Source: Bacteroidales bacterium (GTDB taxonomy: Bacteria; Bacteroidota; Bacteroidia; Bacteroidales; UBA7960). Taken from it: a stretch of 38,612 bases of DNA. The stretch is from positions 1-38,612 of the forward strand of contig PWRF01000237.1 in assembly GCA_003556325.1 (NCBI GenBank). The letters are read 5' to 3'. Below the pieces are notes generated by a model. The model made no database searches. It saw only the letters and a program-made list of their open reading frames with translations, and had not been told where the DNA came from. A program made the position numbers and the translations under genes. Shown piece after piece: positions 23,991-33,515 of the stretch (its first letter is position 1; each line of letters begins with the position of its first letter).

Positions 23991-24860
23991 GTGAACGAAC
24001 TATTCAATGAGATCACAGTCCTTTCCGTCGTTTCGCTAGGTGCTATTGGTGGTGTGGCAGCCATTGTCCTATTCCTGGTGGCACAGAAGTTTAAAGTTAT
24101 TGAAGATCCCCGTATTGATGAAGTGGAAGATCTGCTCCCCGGAGCCAACTGCGGGGGATGCGGATTGGCAGGTTGCCGTGCTCTTGCTGAGGCTATTGTT
24201 AGAGCAGAAAGCCTTGAAGGGTTCAATTGCCCGCCGGGCGGCAGTGAGGTGATGCAGGATATCGCAGAGGCCATGGGCTGGGAGGCAAGTGAGTCAACCC
24301 CTATGATTGCGGTCCTTCGGTGCAACGGCACCCGGGAGTTTGCGCCGCCCAAAGTAAAATATGAAGGAGCGATGACCTGTGCCTTTGCACATAACCTGTT
24401 TGCAGGTGAAGGAGGCTGCCCGTTCGGGTGCCTGGGTTGCGGCGACTGTGTGGAAGCATGTGACTTTGATGCCATGTACATGGATAAGGATACCAACCTT
24501 CCTGTAATACTTGATGATAAGTGTGTAGCCTGCGAAGCCTGTGTGAAGGAATGCCCGAGAGACATAATCGAAATGCGGAAAAAAGGGAAAAAGAACCGGC
24601 GCATATTCGTATCCTGCATCAATAAGGAAAAGGGTGGGGTAGCCCGTAAAAACTGTAAAGTGGCATGCATCGGCTGCGGGAAATGCGTAAAAGAGTGCAA
24701 ATTTGACGCCATCACCCTGGAAAATAACCTGGCATATATCGACTTTGAAAAATGTACCCTATGTCGCAAATGCCCGCCTGTATGCCCAACGAATGCTATC
24801 CATGAACTGAATTTCCCGGAGAGGAAAAAGAAAGTGGAAAAAGAAGCAAAAACCGAATAA
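23991..24860 (+). CDS. rnfB: Rnf complex iron-sulfur subunit RnfB
   Basis: A 289-aa subunit of the ion-translocating ferredoxin:NAD oxidoreductase. An N-terminal membrane helix ([22 protein letters not shown]) is followed by the Fe-S cluster domain with [12 protein letters not shown], then four ferredoxin-like Cys sets ([44 protein letters not shown]). It passes electrons from ferredoxin into the complex. No ATG lies in frame near the N-terminus: the frame extends to a TTG at 23913, but GTG at 23991 fits the family length of about 290 and places the helix at the start. Confidence 0.93.
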   Translation: MNELFNEITVLSVVSLGAIGGVAAIVLFLVAQKFKVIEDPRIDEVEDLLPGANCGGCGLAGCRALAEAIVRAESLEGFNCPPGGSEVMQDIAEAMGWEASESTPMIAVLRCNGTREFAPPKVKYEGAMTCAFAHNLFAGEGGCPFGCLGCGDCVEACDFDAMYMDKDTNLPVILDDKCVACEACVKECPRDIIEMRKKGKKNRRIFVSCINKEKGGVARKNCKVACIGCGKCVKECKFDAITLENNLAYIDFEKCTLCRKCPPVCPTNAIHELNFPERKKKVEKEAKTE

Positions 24861-24887
24861 TTTGTAAACCTGAAGATCCGATATTCG

Positions 24888-26225
24888 ATGCGAGCATTGA
24901 AAACTTTTACCATGGGGGGTGTTCACCCTCCGGAGAACAAATTAGCGGAAAAACAGGCCATTGAGCGGCTTGAACCGCCCAAAAGCGTTGCCATACCTTT
25001 GGCGCAGCACCTGGGTGTGCCTGCAGAGCCCGTCGTATCCAGGGGAGACCAGGTGAAAACCGGTCAGCTGATAGCTAAAGGGGAAGCCTTTATCTCTGCC
25101 CATATCCATTCATCTGTTTCCGGAAAGGTTAAAAAGATCGATGCGGTGACTGATGCCTCCGGGTATCGTAAAAAGGCCATCATTATCGATGTGGAGGGAG
25201 ATGAGTGGGAAGAGGGTATTGACAGGGATGAAGGCTTGCAGAAGCAATGCGACCTGGATGCCAAAGAAATACTTGAGAAGATCCATAATGCCGGGATTGT
25301 TGGCCTGGGTGGCGCCACCTTCCCTTCCCACGTAAAACTCAATGTGCCCAGAGGGAAAAAGGCCGAATACCTGATCATAAACGGTGTTGAGTGCGAGCCT
25401 TGTCTTACGGCCGACCACCGCCTGATGCTCGAGAAAGGCGAAGAGATCCTGGTAGGCGTACAACTGCAGATGAAAGCGCTGGGTGTGAAAAAAGCCATTG
25501 TCGGAATTGAGCAAAACAAGCCGGATGCCATACAACATTTCACCAAACTTGCAAAGGATTACGAGGGAATCAGTGTGCAGGCCCTTGAGGTAAAATACCC
25601 GCAGGGTGCAGAAAAACAGCTGATCAAGGCATTGATCAACAGGGAAGTGCCCTCCGGAAAGCTGCCCATAGAGGTGGGTTGTGTGGTGCACAATGTCGGA
25701 ACTGCATTTGCTGTCTACGAAGCTGTACAGAAAAATAAGCCACTCATTGACCGCGTGGTAACGGTGTCGGGCAGCTCAGTAAAAAAGCCGTCCAATTTTA
25801 TGGTACGCATCGGCACACCTGTTTCTGCACTGATAGAAGCTGCGGGAGGCTTGCCGGAAGACACCGGTAAGGTGATCAACGGGGGGCCGATGATGGGCAA
25901 AGCCTTAAATGACCTGGAAGTACCTGTTACAAAAGGGACTTCCGGTATCCTGATCTTTACCGAAAATGAAGCTTCCAGGCCTGTGGAACAAAACTGCATC
26001 CGGTGTGCCAGGTGTGTGACCATCTGCCCGATGGGGCTGGAACCTTATTTGCTTGCCCCGCTTGCCGAAAAGCAACGCCTGGAAGAGTGCGAGGATGAAC
26101 GTATCATGGATTGCATGGAATGCGGTTCATGCCTGTATATTTGTCCGTCGGCCAAGCCGCTGCTGGATCATATACGGGTTGGGAAAACACGTGTTGGCAA
26201 GATGATACGGGAACGAAGCGCCTAA
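24888..26225 (+). CDS. rnfC: Rnf complex NADH/FMN-binding subunit RnfC
   Basis: A 445-aa peripheral subunit related to NuoF, the site of NAD reduction. It begins with the RnfC signature FTMGGVHPPENK, has a barrel-sandwich domain (ISAHIHSSVSGKVKKI), a Gly-rich NADH/FMN region (GIVGLGGATFPSHVK, IINGVECEPCLTADHRLM), and two [4Fe-4S] motifs (CIRCARCVTICP and CMECGSCLYICP). It is 27 nt after rnfB. The following gap of 135 nt to rnfD is the only long one in the rnfBCDGEA set and holds a copy of the shared leader repeat. Confidence 0.97.
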   Translation: MRALKTFTMGGVHPPENKLAEKQAIERLEPPKSVAIPLAQHLGVPAEPVVSRGDQVKTGQLIAKGEAFISAHIHSSVSGKVKKIDAVTDASGYRKKAIIIDVEGDEWEEGIDRDEGLQKQCDLDAKEILEKIHNAGIVGLGGATFPSHVKLNVPRGKKAEYLIINGVECEPCLTADHRLMLEKGEEILVGVQLQMKALGVKKAIVGIEQNKPDAIQHFTKLAKDYEGISVQALEVKYPQGAEKQLIKALINREVPSGKLPIEVGCVVHNVGTAFAVYEAVQKNKPLIDRVVTVSGSSVKKPSNFMVRIGTPVSALIEAAGGLPEDTGKVINGGPMMGKALNDLEVPVTKGTSGILIFTENEASRPVEQNCIRCARCVTICPMGLEPYLLAPLAEKQRLEECEDERIMDCMECGSCLYICPSAKPLLDHIRVGKTRVGKMIRERSA

Positions 26226-26250
26226 ACGGTAAGAGGTTTTGAGGTTAAGG

Positions 26251-26360
26251 ATATTATGACATTTCGACATTTCGACATTTTGACAGTTGCAACACAACCC
26301 CTGAACTTTTGACAAGAACATAAATACCTCAATAACAATTAGTTGAACAAAGATAAACAG
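26251..26360 (+). repeat. Shared leader inserted between rnfC and rnfD
   Basis: It contains three GACATTTC-type octamers (26258-26281), CAGTTGCAACACAACCCC, TTTTGACAAGAACATAAA and the A-rich block that ends at the rnfD ATG at 26361. The GC-rich module and heptamers are missing; the outer end joins a short GGTTAAGGATAT piece related to the hexamer arrays. Confidence 0.92.
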
Positions 26361-27359
26361 ATGAAAGTATTAACCGTATCGGGATCACCCCATTACCATG
26401 CAAAGGAATCGGTAAGCAGTCTGATGTATGGCGTGATTTTCTCGCTGATACCCGCCATGCTGGTGTCGTTTTACTTTTTTGGACTTCCGGCCATACTGAT
26501 TACGCTGACAGCGGTTGTTTCCTGCATGTTCTTTGAATTTATCATTCAGAAGTACCTGATTAAAGGGCCCATTACCATATTTGACGGCTCTGCCATCATC
26601 ACCGGTGTGCTGCTGGCTTTTAATGTGCCGGCCAATTTGCCACTGGGTTTGATGGTGATTGGCTCAGCTGTTGCGATCGGAATGGGCAAGATGACATTTG
26701 GAGGACTGGGCAAAAACCCTTTTAATCCGGCTTTGGTTGGAAGGGTGTTTCTTATGATCTCTTTCCCGGTGCAGATGACAATGTATCCCGAGCCCTCTGC
26801 TTTTACAACACAACTCACAGATGTTCTTACCGGACCCACCCCCCTTACTGCGCTAAAAGACGGAGTTACACAGGGCGTGCCGGTATCCGAGATAATGGCT
26901 CAACTGCCTGACTACGGCCGGCTGCTTCTGGGCAATATGGGGGGATCAGTCGGTGAGGTTTCTGCTATCGCCATCCTTTTAGGAGGAATATACATGTTGA
27001 TAAAAAAGATCATCAGCTGGCATATCCCTGTGGCTTTCATCGGGTCTGCAGCTCTTTTCGCTGCGCTTTTCTGGCTGATCAATCCGGAAGTATATCCGGA
27101 TCCTGTATTCCAGATACTTACCGGTGGCCTGATGCTGGGTGCCATCTATATGGCAACGGATTATACCACCAGCCCAATGGCGCCCTGGGGTATGATCATC
27201 TTTGGTGTGGGGTGCGGACTGCTGACTATGATCATACGGTTCTTCGGAGCTTACCCGGAAGGGGTGGCATTTTCCATTTTGATTATGAACGCATTCGTAC
27301 CACTTATTAATCGTGGGCTCAAACCCAAAAGATTCGGGGAGGAGGTAAACAATGGCTAA
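26361..27359 (+). CDS. rnfD: Rnf complex membrane subunit RnfD
   Basis: A 332-aa integral membrane protein with about nine helices. The opening KVLTVSGSPHYHAKES and the segments GKNPFNPALVGRVFL and ATDYTTSPMAPWG are RnfD/NqrB landmarks. The covalent FMN site of the family (usually S/T-GATPL) reads TGPTPL, with the acceptor Thr kept. An in-frame TTG at 26343 would lengthen the protein, but the shared leader aligns so that ATG 26361 sits exactly where the other genes start. The 3' end overlaps rnfG by 8 nt. Confidence 0.95.
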   Translation: MKVLTVSGSPHYHAKESVSSLMYGVIFSLIPAMLVSFYFFGLPAILITLTAVVSCMFFEFIIQKYLIKGPITIFDGSAIITGVLLAFNVPANLPLGLMVIGSAVAIGMGKMTFGGLGKNPFNPALVGRVFLMISFPVQMTMYPEPSAFTTQLTDVLTGPTPLTALKDGVTQGVPVSEIMAQLPDYGRLLLGNMGGSVGEVSAIAILLGGIYMLIKKIISWHIPVAFIGSAALFAALFWLINPEVYPDPVFQILTGGLMLGAIYMATDYTTSPMAPWGMIIFGVGCGLLTMIIRFFGAYPEGVAFSILIMNAFVPLINRGLKPKRFGEEVNNG

Positions 27360-27948
27360 AAAAGAATCTACATTCGCCAATATGGTGCTGACCCTGATCA
27401 TCGTAGCTGCGGCAGCATCCTTTACACTTGCAACCGTTTATAACCTTACTAAAGAGCCTATTGAAAGGGCCCGGGAAGCAGCACGGCAGGCTGCCATCAG
27501 CCGGGTATTGCCCGAATTTGACGAATTGGTCGAAAAAAAATTCATGCCTCCCACGGGAAGGGACTCCCTGCAATTTAATATTGGCTACAAAGACGGTGAA
27601 CTGGTTGGTGTTGCCGTTGCCACATATACAGGAATGGGCTATAGCGGTGTGATCCGGGCAATGGTCGGATTTGAACCCGACGGAACGATTATCGATGTCG
27701 TTCATCTTGAGCATGCTGAGACGCCCGGCCTGGGCGACAAAATCGAAAAAGACAAATCCGACTGGAGTGACCAGTTCCAGGGTTTTGACCCACGGGAAAA
27801 AACCCTTAAAGTAGATGTCGATAATGGAGATGTTGACAACATTACAGCTGCCACCATCACGGCACGTGCATACTGCGATGCCATCGACAGGGCTTACCAG
27901 ACCTTTAAGGAAAACCACTCCGCCATCATAAACACGGAAAAGGAATAA
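27352..27948 (+). CDS. rnfG: Rnf complex FMN-binding subunit RnfG
   Basis: A 198-aa protein with one N-terminal helix (MVLTLIIVAAAASFTLATVY) and a periplasmic FMN-binding domain (GYSGVIRAMVGF, HAETPGLGDKIE). The flavinylation motif, usually D..(S/T)GAT, reads DNITAAT, with T168 as the probable acceptor and Ala in place of Gly. It has one of the few strong Shine-Dalgarno sequences here (GGGGAGGAGG, 5 nt before ATG), which is inside the rnfD coding region, so the two genes overlap and are probably coupled. FMN attachment would need an ApbE, not present in the window. Confidence 0.95.
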   Translation: MAKKESTFANMVLTLIIVAAAASFTLATVYNLTKEPIERAREAARQAAISRVLPEFDELVEKKFMPPTGRDSLQFNIGYKDGELVGVAVATYTGMGYSGVIRAMVGFEPDGTIIDVVHLEHAETPGLGDKIEKDKSDWSDQFQGFDPREKTLKVDVDNGDVDNITAATITARAYCDAIDRAYQTFKENHSAIINTEKE

Positions 27949-27951
27949 AGT

Positions 27952-28539
27952 ATGGGACAATTACAGAATTTTACCAAAGGCTTTGTAAAGGACAACCCGG
28001 TATTCGTGCTACTACTGGGCTTGTGTCCCGCCCTCGGTGTTACCACATCTGCTTTTAACGGCCTTGGAATGGGCCTTGCCACCACTTTTGTGCTGGTGTC
28101 CTCCAACATTGTGGTATCCCTGATCAAAAATTTTATCCCCTCTAAGGTGCGTATCCCCTCGTATATTGTGGTGATAGCATCATTTGTTACCATCACCGAA
28201 CTGGTAATGGAAGCCTTTATACCGGCACTGTTCGAATCGCTGGGACTGTTTATTCCGCTTATTGTTGTAAACTGTCTCGTGATGGGCCGTGCCGAAGCTT
28301 TTGCCAGCAAAAACAATACCTTCAGCTCCATTATTGATGGCCTTGGCATGGGGCTGGGCTTTGCCTTTGCGCTGACAATGCTCGGCGGACTGAGAGAGGT
28401 TCTCGGCACCGGTGAGATCTTCGGGCTCTCACTATATGCAGGCGATGGGATGCTGGTATTCGTGCTCGCACCCGGTGCCTTCATCGGATTAGGCTACCTG
28501 GTGGCCCTCAATAATATTGTGAAAAAGAAACTCTATTAA
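27952..28539 (+). CDS. rnfE: Rnf complex membrane subunit RnfE
   Basis: A 195-aa protein with six predicted helices. [20 protein letters not shown] and [19 protein letters not shown] are characteristic of RnfE/NqrD, one of the paired antiparallel subunits that form the ion path and hold an Fe-S centre through conserved Cys (here in LGLCPALG and VNCLVMG). It begins 3 nt after rnfG and is 11 nt before rnfA. Confidence 0.97.
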   Translation: MGQLQNFTKGFVKDNPVFVLLLGLCPALGVTTSAFNGLGMGLATTFVLVSSNIVVSLIKNFIPSKVRIPSYIVVIASFVTITELVMEAFIPALFESLGLFIPLIVVNCLVMGRAEAFASKNNTFSSIIDGLGMGLGFAFALTMLGGLREVLGTGEIFGLSLYAGDGMLVFVLAPGAFIGLGYLVALNNIVKKKLY

Positions 28540-28550
28540 AGCTTCACACC

Positions 28551-29129
28551 ATGGAATATATCATCATTATCATAGGAGCCGTTTTTGTAAACAACATCGT
28601 GCTTGCCCAGTTCCTTGGGATATGCCCCTACCTTGGGGTCTCTGCCAGGGTGTCTACGTCCATTGGTATGTCGGGAGCCGTTATGTTTGTGATGACCCTC
28701 GCCACATTGGTTACCTTCCTTATCTATAACTATATCCTCACCCCGTTCGAGATCACCTATCTGCAAACCATTTCTTACATTCTGGTAGTGGCCTCGCTGG
28801 TGCAGATGGTAGAGATCATCCTGAAAAAAGTCAGCCCGGCACTCTATCAGGCTCTCGGTATCTTTTTGCCGCTTATCGTTACCAACTGTGCCATCCTTGG
28901 TGTGACGATCCTGGCCGTGAGAGAAGACTATGGTTTTCACCTGCTTGAAGCTGTGGTGTTTTCCATTGGTCACGCCCTGGGCTTCGCCCTTACCATCATC
29001 CTCTTTGCAGGTATTCGTGAGCACCTCGACCTTGTCGACGTACCCAAAGGCATGCGCGGAGCACCGGCAGCACTCGTAGTAGCAGGTATACTCGCCCTGG
29101 CATTCATGGGATTTGCCAACCTGGTTTAA
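28551..29129 (+). CDS. rnfA: Rnf complex membrane subunit RnfA
   Basis: A 192-aa protein with six helices, homologous in inverted topology to RnfE. VNNIVLAQFLGICPYLGVS and LIVTNCAILGVTILAVRED carry the conserved Cys residues of the shared Fe-S centre. It is the last gene of the operon; no clear terminator hairpin follows. Confidence 0.97.
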   Translation: MEYIIIIIGAVFVNNIVLAQFLGICPYLGVSARVSTSIGMSGAVMFVMTLATLVTFLIYNYILTPFEITYLQTISYILVVASLVQMVEIILKKVSPALYQALGIFLPLIVTNCAILGVTILAVREDYGFHLLEAVVFSIGHALGFALTIILFAGIREHLDLVDVPKGMRGAPAALVVAGILALAFMGFANLV

Positions 29130-29467
29130 GGGGTTAATTTTGTTGACATTCGTCATTCCAAATCCATTCGCTTTGCTCACACGTTTTGCTCAGAACTGGC
29201 TCCGCGAGGAATCTGTTGTCTGCACCAAATATAACTGGTAAGCGTGTTAAGGAGATATGGGGATAAAGATGTTTAAAGTTTAATGTTTGAAGCTGAGCGG
29301 CAGCGAATTCCCGGGAATTTTTGATTCGGGATTTGATGTTGCCCGAGGTGCTTCTGAAGGGCTGTGTGTGTTGAGGTGTTGCTGGGTTAATGGGTTAAAC
29401 TGCCTGCTACCTGCTTTTTACTTTATGGGTTCTTTGATTAAGCCTACCGGGTTCCACCATGCCGGCA
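29130..29467. other. Intergenic region without recognisable content
   Basis: The 338 nt between the converging rnfA and hydantoinase genes show no good hairpin terminator, no repeat of the kinds seen elsewhere and no convincing coding frame. An 87-codon frame opening at 29287 overlaps the hydantoinase gene on the other strand and has no family likeness. Confidence 0.6.
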
Positions 29468-30841
29468 TCATGGGCAGGAACGCCGCAATAGCTCACCTGG
29501 CGGGATATCGTGAAAGTGCCCATCCCGGAAGGCAATCCGCCCGCCCTTGATCACGATCTCTGCTTTTCCGGTGGTTTTCATGCCCTCATAGATGTTAAAA
29601 TCACTGTGCTGAAAATGCGTCCTGGCAGAGATCACGCCTGTTTTGCGGGGATCCCAGATCACCAGGTCGGCATCGCTGCCTTCAGCAACAACCCCCTTGC
29701 GTGGATACAGGCCAAATATTCTGGCCGCATTGGTTGCGCTCAGATTCACAAAATCACTGCCACTCAGGTGGCCTTTTTGCACGCCAAACGTGTATAACAG
29801 GGCCATCCTGTGCTCAACGCCACCTGCGCCATTGGCGATCTTGCGGAAATCTTCCAGCCCCTGTTTCTTTTGTGACATAAAAAACGGGCAATGGTCGGTG
29901 GCAACGACCTGCAAGGTTCCATCCTCAAGTCCCCCCATCAGCGCCTCACGGTCCTTTTCCTTACGCAACGGAGGGCTTAGCACATAGGGTGCAGCCTCTG
30001 AAAACGGTGCCTCATAAACACTGTCCTCTAAAAGGAGATGATGTATACAGGCTTCGCCAAAAACTTCCTGGCCATCCTGTTGTGCCTCGCGAATATGTTT
30101 CACCGAGCTGGCAGCAGACACATGCACGACATATAATTTGCATCCGGTTTTTTTTGCTGTCTCAATGGCTGTTTTTACCGCATCGCTTTCGGTGTGGGGT
30201 GGCCTGCTTTTCGGATGCGCCGCCGGGCTTGTTTGTCCGCTTTCTGCCAATTGCCGGCGCAAGCGATCTACCTCTTCGCCGGTTTCGGCATGCACGGTAA
30301 CCAAAGCATTTCTTTTGGCTGCGTTTTGCATGACCCGCTCCATGACAGGGACATCAATTCCGATCGCATCTTTGTATGCCATATATATCTTAAATGAGGT
30401 CATCCCCTCTTTGATAACGGCATGCATCTCTTCGGCAGTGGTATCGCGCCATTCCACAGGGCTCACGTGGAAGCTGTAATCCGTACGGCACGAAGCTGCT
30501 TCTTTTTGTCTCGACTTCAGGGCGCCGGTCAGCGACTCTCCTCTTTTGGGTGTCACAAAATCGATCAGGGTGGTCGTGCCCCCGGCCAGGGCAGCTTTGC
30601 TGCCGCTGAAGAAATCGTCGGAGGAGTATCCTGCTCCGGTGGGCAAATGCATGTGCACGTGGGGGTCGATGCCGCCTGGTATGACTAACCGCTGACTGGC
30701 GTCAATCACCCGATCCGGCTTGATACGCTCCGCGTTGATCTCTTTTGCGATCTGCTGAATCAATCCGTCGCCAATGAGTATATCCCCTTGCATTTCGCCG
30801 GAGGCATTCACTATGGTGCCGTTTTTAATGAGTATCTTCAT
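29468..30841 (-). CDS. Dihydropyrimidinase/D-hydantoinase
   Basis: A 457-aa cyclic amidohydrolase of the dihydropyrimidinase family, hydrolysing dihydropyrimidines or hydantoins. The binuclear metal site is visible: HVHMHLPTG, the carboxylated Lys in TSFKIYMAY, His in VTVHAETG and VVHVSAASS, and Asp in VATDHCPFF. The C-terminal beta domain SDADLVIWDPRKT is complete and the length is normal. Without other pyrimidine genes nearby the natural substrate is uncertain. Its leader carries the shared A-rich block and a heptamer array. Confidence 0.92.
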   Translation of the reverse strand: MKILIKNGTIVNASGEMQGDILIGDGLIQQIAKEINAERIKPDRVIDASQRLVIPGGIDPHVHMHLPTGAGYSSDDFFSGSKAALAGGTTTLIDFVTPKRGESLTGALKSRQKEAASCRTDYSFHVSPVEWRDTTAEEMHAVIKEGMTSFKIYMAYKDAIGIDVPVMERVMQNAAKRNALVTVHAETGEEVDRLRRQLAESGQTSPAAHPKSRPPHTESDAVKTAIETAKKTGCKLYVVHVSAASSVKHIREAQQDGQEVFGEACIHHLLLEDSVYEAPFSEAAPYVLSPPLRKEKDREALMGGLEDGTLQVVATDHCPFFMSQKKQGLEDFRKIANGAGGVEHRMALLYTFGVQKGHLSGSDFVNLSATNAARIFGLYPRKGVVAEGSDADLVIWDPRKTGVISARTHFQHSDFNIYEGMKTTGKAEIVIKGGRIAFRDGHFHDIPPGELLRRSCP

Positions 30842-30928
30842 GTTTTGTTTGTTGGTAACTAGTTGTTTTTGAAGCGCTTATGTTTTTGGAAAATGCCAAC
30901 AGCCAACAGCCAACAGCCAACAGCTATT
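30842..30928 (-). repeat. Shared leader with heptamer array, hydantoinase copy
   Basis: Toward the gene: four TGTTGGC heptamers (30894-30921 on the plus strand as GCCAACA), CCAAAAACATAAGCG and an A-rich block ending at the ATG. The octamer and GC-rich modules are missing. The similarity to the lipoprotein leader (GGTAACT, TTATGTTTTTG on the plus strand) is clear. A near-consensus TATCTTTA box lies at 30930-30937. Confidence 0.8.
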
Positions 30929-31006
30929 GTAAAGATAATATTTCCCGAAATAATTCCCGGACGGCACAACAGGTCTTTATGAGGAATGCCGGAGAAGCTG
31001 TCTTAC

Positions 31007-33475
31007 TTAGCCATGGCGCAATCTCTGGTTCAGGTTTTGAATCGACTGAAAATCCAGGTAATACAGAACTTTGATGGAAAGGCTGTTGATTTGCGGGTGG
31101 TCCAGCATGTCCCGGAAATTATCTATGTAGCCCGGAGGCAGTGCAGAGTCCCGGTGGTCGATGACATTTTTCCATGCAAGGGTCATCTGGCTGCCCGGGG
31201 CAAAATGCCATGTAAAAAGCATGTCAATCGTGAAAGCATTGTAGTTTATATTGGCAACCTGCAGATCATCGTCTATCGGCGTCAGGCGGCCATCATGTTC
31301 CAGGTGGTAATATTGCCCGTCGTATTCAACCCTTGACCAGTAGTGTCGAAGGTCAAAATTCAGGGACAGGTTATTGGTGAAGATCAATGTGGATCTCAGG
31401 GTATTTGTGACAGTTGGCGACTGGCGGCGTCCGAAGAATACGGAGTCCGGGTCCGGGTGCATAACATAACCCAGGTCATTGGCCAGTTCATTGTATTGGA
31501 AGCCGTACGACATATTCAGGCGGTCGCTGACCCGGAAGGTCGGTCTGAGCATAAACCCGAATTCATCAGTCTGTTCAGCCGCATTCACCTGGCTATAGTT
31601 AAAACTGCCGTCAAAGAAGAGCCTTCTCCTGTAATCGGACGAGTAGCTCATATGCATACTCAGCGATTCATCCGTTCTATAGTATCTGCCGGGTACGCGT
31701 GGCTCGTAATAATCACGCTCGCCCCTGGGCTGGTATGTGGTGTTCAGGCTGATATGGAAGCGGGTGTCGAACAGCATCATGATATGGTGGCTGAACTCCA
31801 TCCCGGTAAAATTTCCTGGCTCATAGAGCCTGGAGTGGCTGAAAGAAAAGGTATTGGTAAACATCCAGAAACGCCAGAACGGCTCAAAAACATGGTGGCT
31901 GACGGTAAAGCCGTCCCTTACCTGGTTGTTGCGCCGCAAAAAGCCCATGTCATTCTGGTCGTACTTATCGCTAAGCACGTTCCGTTCGTAATAGGCACGC
32001 CAGGTGCCGCCGGTTTTACCAATGCGCAAATCGTATTTATATCCGAATTGATTGTCTTCGCCGGAGTAATATTGCTGGCTCAGGGCTCCTGATCCACTTA
32101 CCTGGTACATATTGCTATTGTCCAGCAAACGGAATTCTGTTCCTGTTACATTTGCGGTATATCCCTCTGCCGAACCTGCCACATTGGTGTTGATGAGGCT
32201 TACATAAGAATTGTTTCGCAGGCTCTGGTCTACCACCACCAGGTTATAGTTGGTGAAGGGTTGGGTTGTGATATCACGGGTTTTCCCTGTGATTGTATCT
32301 TCCAGGGTAGCTACACTGGCGCTAGTCATGGCATTGAAAAAACCCAGTCCCAGCCCACCTGATGTTCTGCCAGATATCTTTGTGGCATTGATCATCGGGG
32401 TCTCAAGCGGGTTGTCTATAACCCTTTCATCATCTTTAAGGTCTTTTGCTGCGAGGTGATATCCCCTGGGCCTGTCGCCAACGCGCCGGGAATAAAACAG
32501 GTCGGCTTTCTGAAACAGTTCAGTCCCTTCGGTAAAAAACTGTCTGTTTTCATCATAGCGTATCTCAAAGGGGGTAAGATTGAGCACTTTCGCATCCGAT
32601 TGTACCTGTCCGAAATCGGGGATCAGGGTCATGTCCATCGTAAAGCTTGGGCTGATTCCGTACTTTACATCCATTCCGCCATTAAAGGAGTTGGCCCAGC
32701 CTCTGTCGAATCCATTCTTTTCGGCATAATTGGATATATAGGGATAGAAAGCCAGTCGCAGTGGCGGTGTGACCCCGTTGATGCCTTCCAGCCGGCCCAT
32801 ATGGGTCAGTTCATCTCCCACCCTGCGATCTACAAAATTCCAGCTGGAGAGTTCCCGTGTTCTCCTGATTTCCCTCCAGAAATTGATGCCCCACTCTTGC
32901 ATGTCGTTCCTGGGAAAGCGCAGGGCAGAATAAGGTATTTTCATTTCGACGATCCAGCCGTTGTCGGTGATAGTAGTTTCGCTGATCCATACGGCGTCCC
33001 AGTTTAAGTCCCCGTGCCTGCCTCCGCTGGAAAGATTGGCATCGGTCTGCACGCCTGATGCTGACACCTGAAAACGGAAGCCGTTGATCCCGTCGTCAAA
33101 AGGGTTGATCTCCACATAAAACCGATCTGCATTAAGGTCATGTCCGGAGTTACGCAGACCCAATTCCCGCAGTATCTTTTCCGGGTCAGGGTCGAACATC
33201 CGTGCTCCGATGTAGACGGCATTGTCGTCATAAAGAACGCGCACTTCTGTTTCGAGGCTGGCCGGGCGGTCATTATGCGGCTCATACTGATGAAAATCCG
33301 TGGCTGCCGGCGCGTTTTCCCAGGCAGGATCCTGCATGGTGCCATCTATTATCGGAGGCTCCTGGGTGCGAATCGCCCTGAGAGTTTTACGCCCCTCCGT
33401 TGCCAGCGTTAAAAAAGGGGTTAATAGAAAAAACAGAAATATAAATCGGGATAGAAAAATTTGTGTTATATACAT
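31007..33475 (-). CDS. DUF5916 protein: CBM9-like domain plus predicted outer-membrane barrel
   Basis: An 822-aa exported protein. A signal peptide (residues 1-26) is followed by a carbohydrate-binding-module-9-like domain (IDGTMQDPAWENAPAATDF to about residue 220, with WIVEMKIPYSALRFP). Then comes the DUF5916 region (FTMDMTLIPDFGQVQSDAKVLNLTPFEIRYDENRQFFTEG) and a long C-terminal part of alternating aromatic strands like an outer-membrane barrel. This family is frequent in Bacteroidota and its function is unknown. The start at 33475 is preferred to one 17 codons upstream because a -7 box lies at 33516-33523 and the signal peptide then begins at the terminus. No T9SS sorting domain is seen. 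Confidence 0.88.
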   Translation of the reverse strand: MYITQIFLSRFIFLFFLLTPFLTLATEGRKTLRAIRTQEPPIIDGTMQDPAWENAPAATDFHQYEPHNDRPASLETEVRVLYDDNAVYIGARMFDPDPEKILRELGLRNSGHDLNADRFYVEINPFDDGINGFRFQVSASGVQTDANLSSGGRHGDLNWDAVWISETTITDNGWIVEMKIPYSALRFPRNDMQEWGINFWREIRRTRELSSWNFVDRRVGDELTHMGRLEGINGVTPPLRLAFYPYISNYAEKNGFDRGWANSFNGGMDVKYGISPSFTMDMTLIPDFGQVQSDAKVLNLTPFEIRYDENRQFFTEGTELFQKADLFYSRRVGDRPRGYHLAAKDLKDDERVIDNPLETPMINATKISGRTSGGLGLGFFNAMTSASVATLEDTITGKTRDITTQPFTNYNLVVVDQSLRNNSYVSLINTNVAGSAEGYTANVTGTEFRLLDNSNMYQVSGSGALSQQYYSGEDNQFGYKYDLRIGKTGGTWRAYYERNVLSDKYDQNDMGFLRRNNQVRDGFTVSHHVFEPFWRFWMFTNTFSFSHSRLYEPGNFTGMEFSHHIMMLFDTRFHISLNTTYQPRGERDYYEPRVPGRYYRTDESLSMHMSYSSDYRRRLFFDGSFNYSQVNAAEQTDEFGFMLRPTFRVSDRLNMSYGFQYNELANDLGYVMHPDPDSVFFGRRQSPTVTNTLRSTLIFTNNLSLNFDLRHYWSRVEYDGQYYHLEHDGRLTPIDDDLQVANINYNAFTIDMLFTWHFAPGSQMTLAWKNVIDHRDSALPPGYIDNFRDMLDHPQINSLSIKVLYYLDFQSIQNLNQRLRHG

Positions 33476-33515
33476 AGGGCAGTTAAAGACAAAACAGTGG
33501 AACCAAAAATCGCTG

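Noticed and set aside
23966-24913. 315-codon minus-strand frame over rnfB
   Set aside because: Antisense shadow created by the Cys/Gly-rich codons of RnfB.
22698-26360. Leader copies at 22698 and 26251 as inverted repeats of a composite transposon or invertible segment carrying rseC-rnfBC
   Set aside because: The two copies are in opposite orientation and could recombine, but each abuts its own gene start, other copies exist in other places, and no recombinase or target duplication is seen.
29287-29550. 87-codon plus-strand frame after rnfA
   Set aside because: It overlaps the well-supported hydantoinase gene, has poor composition and no family resemblance.
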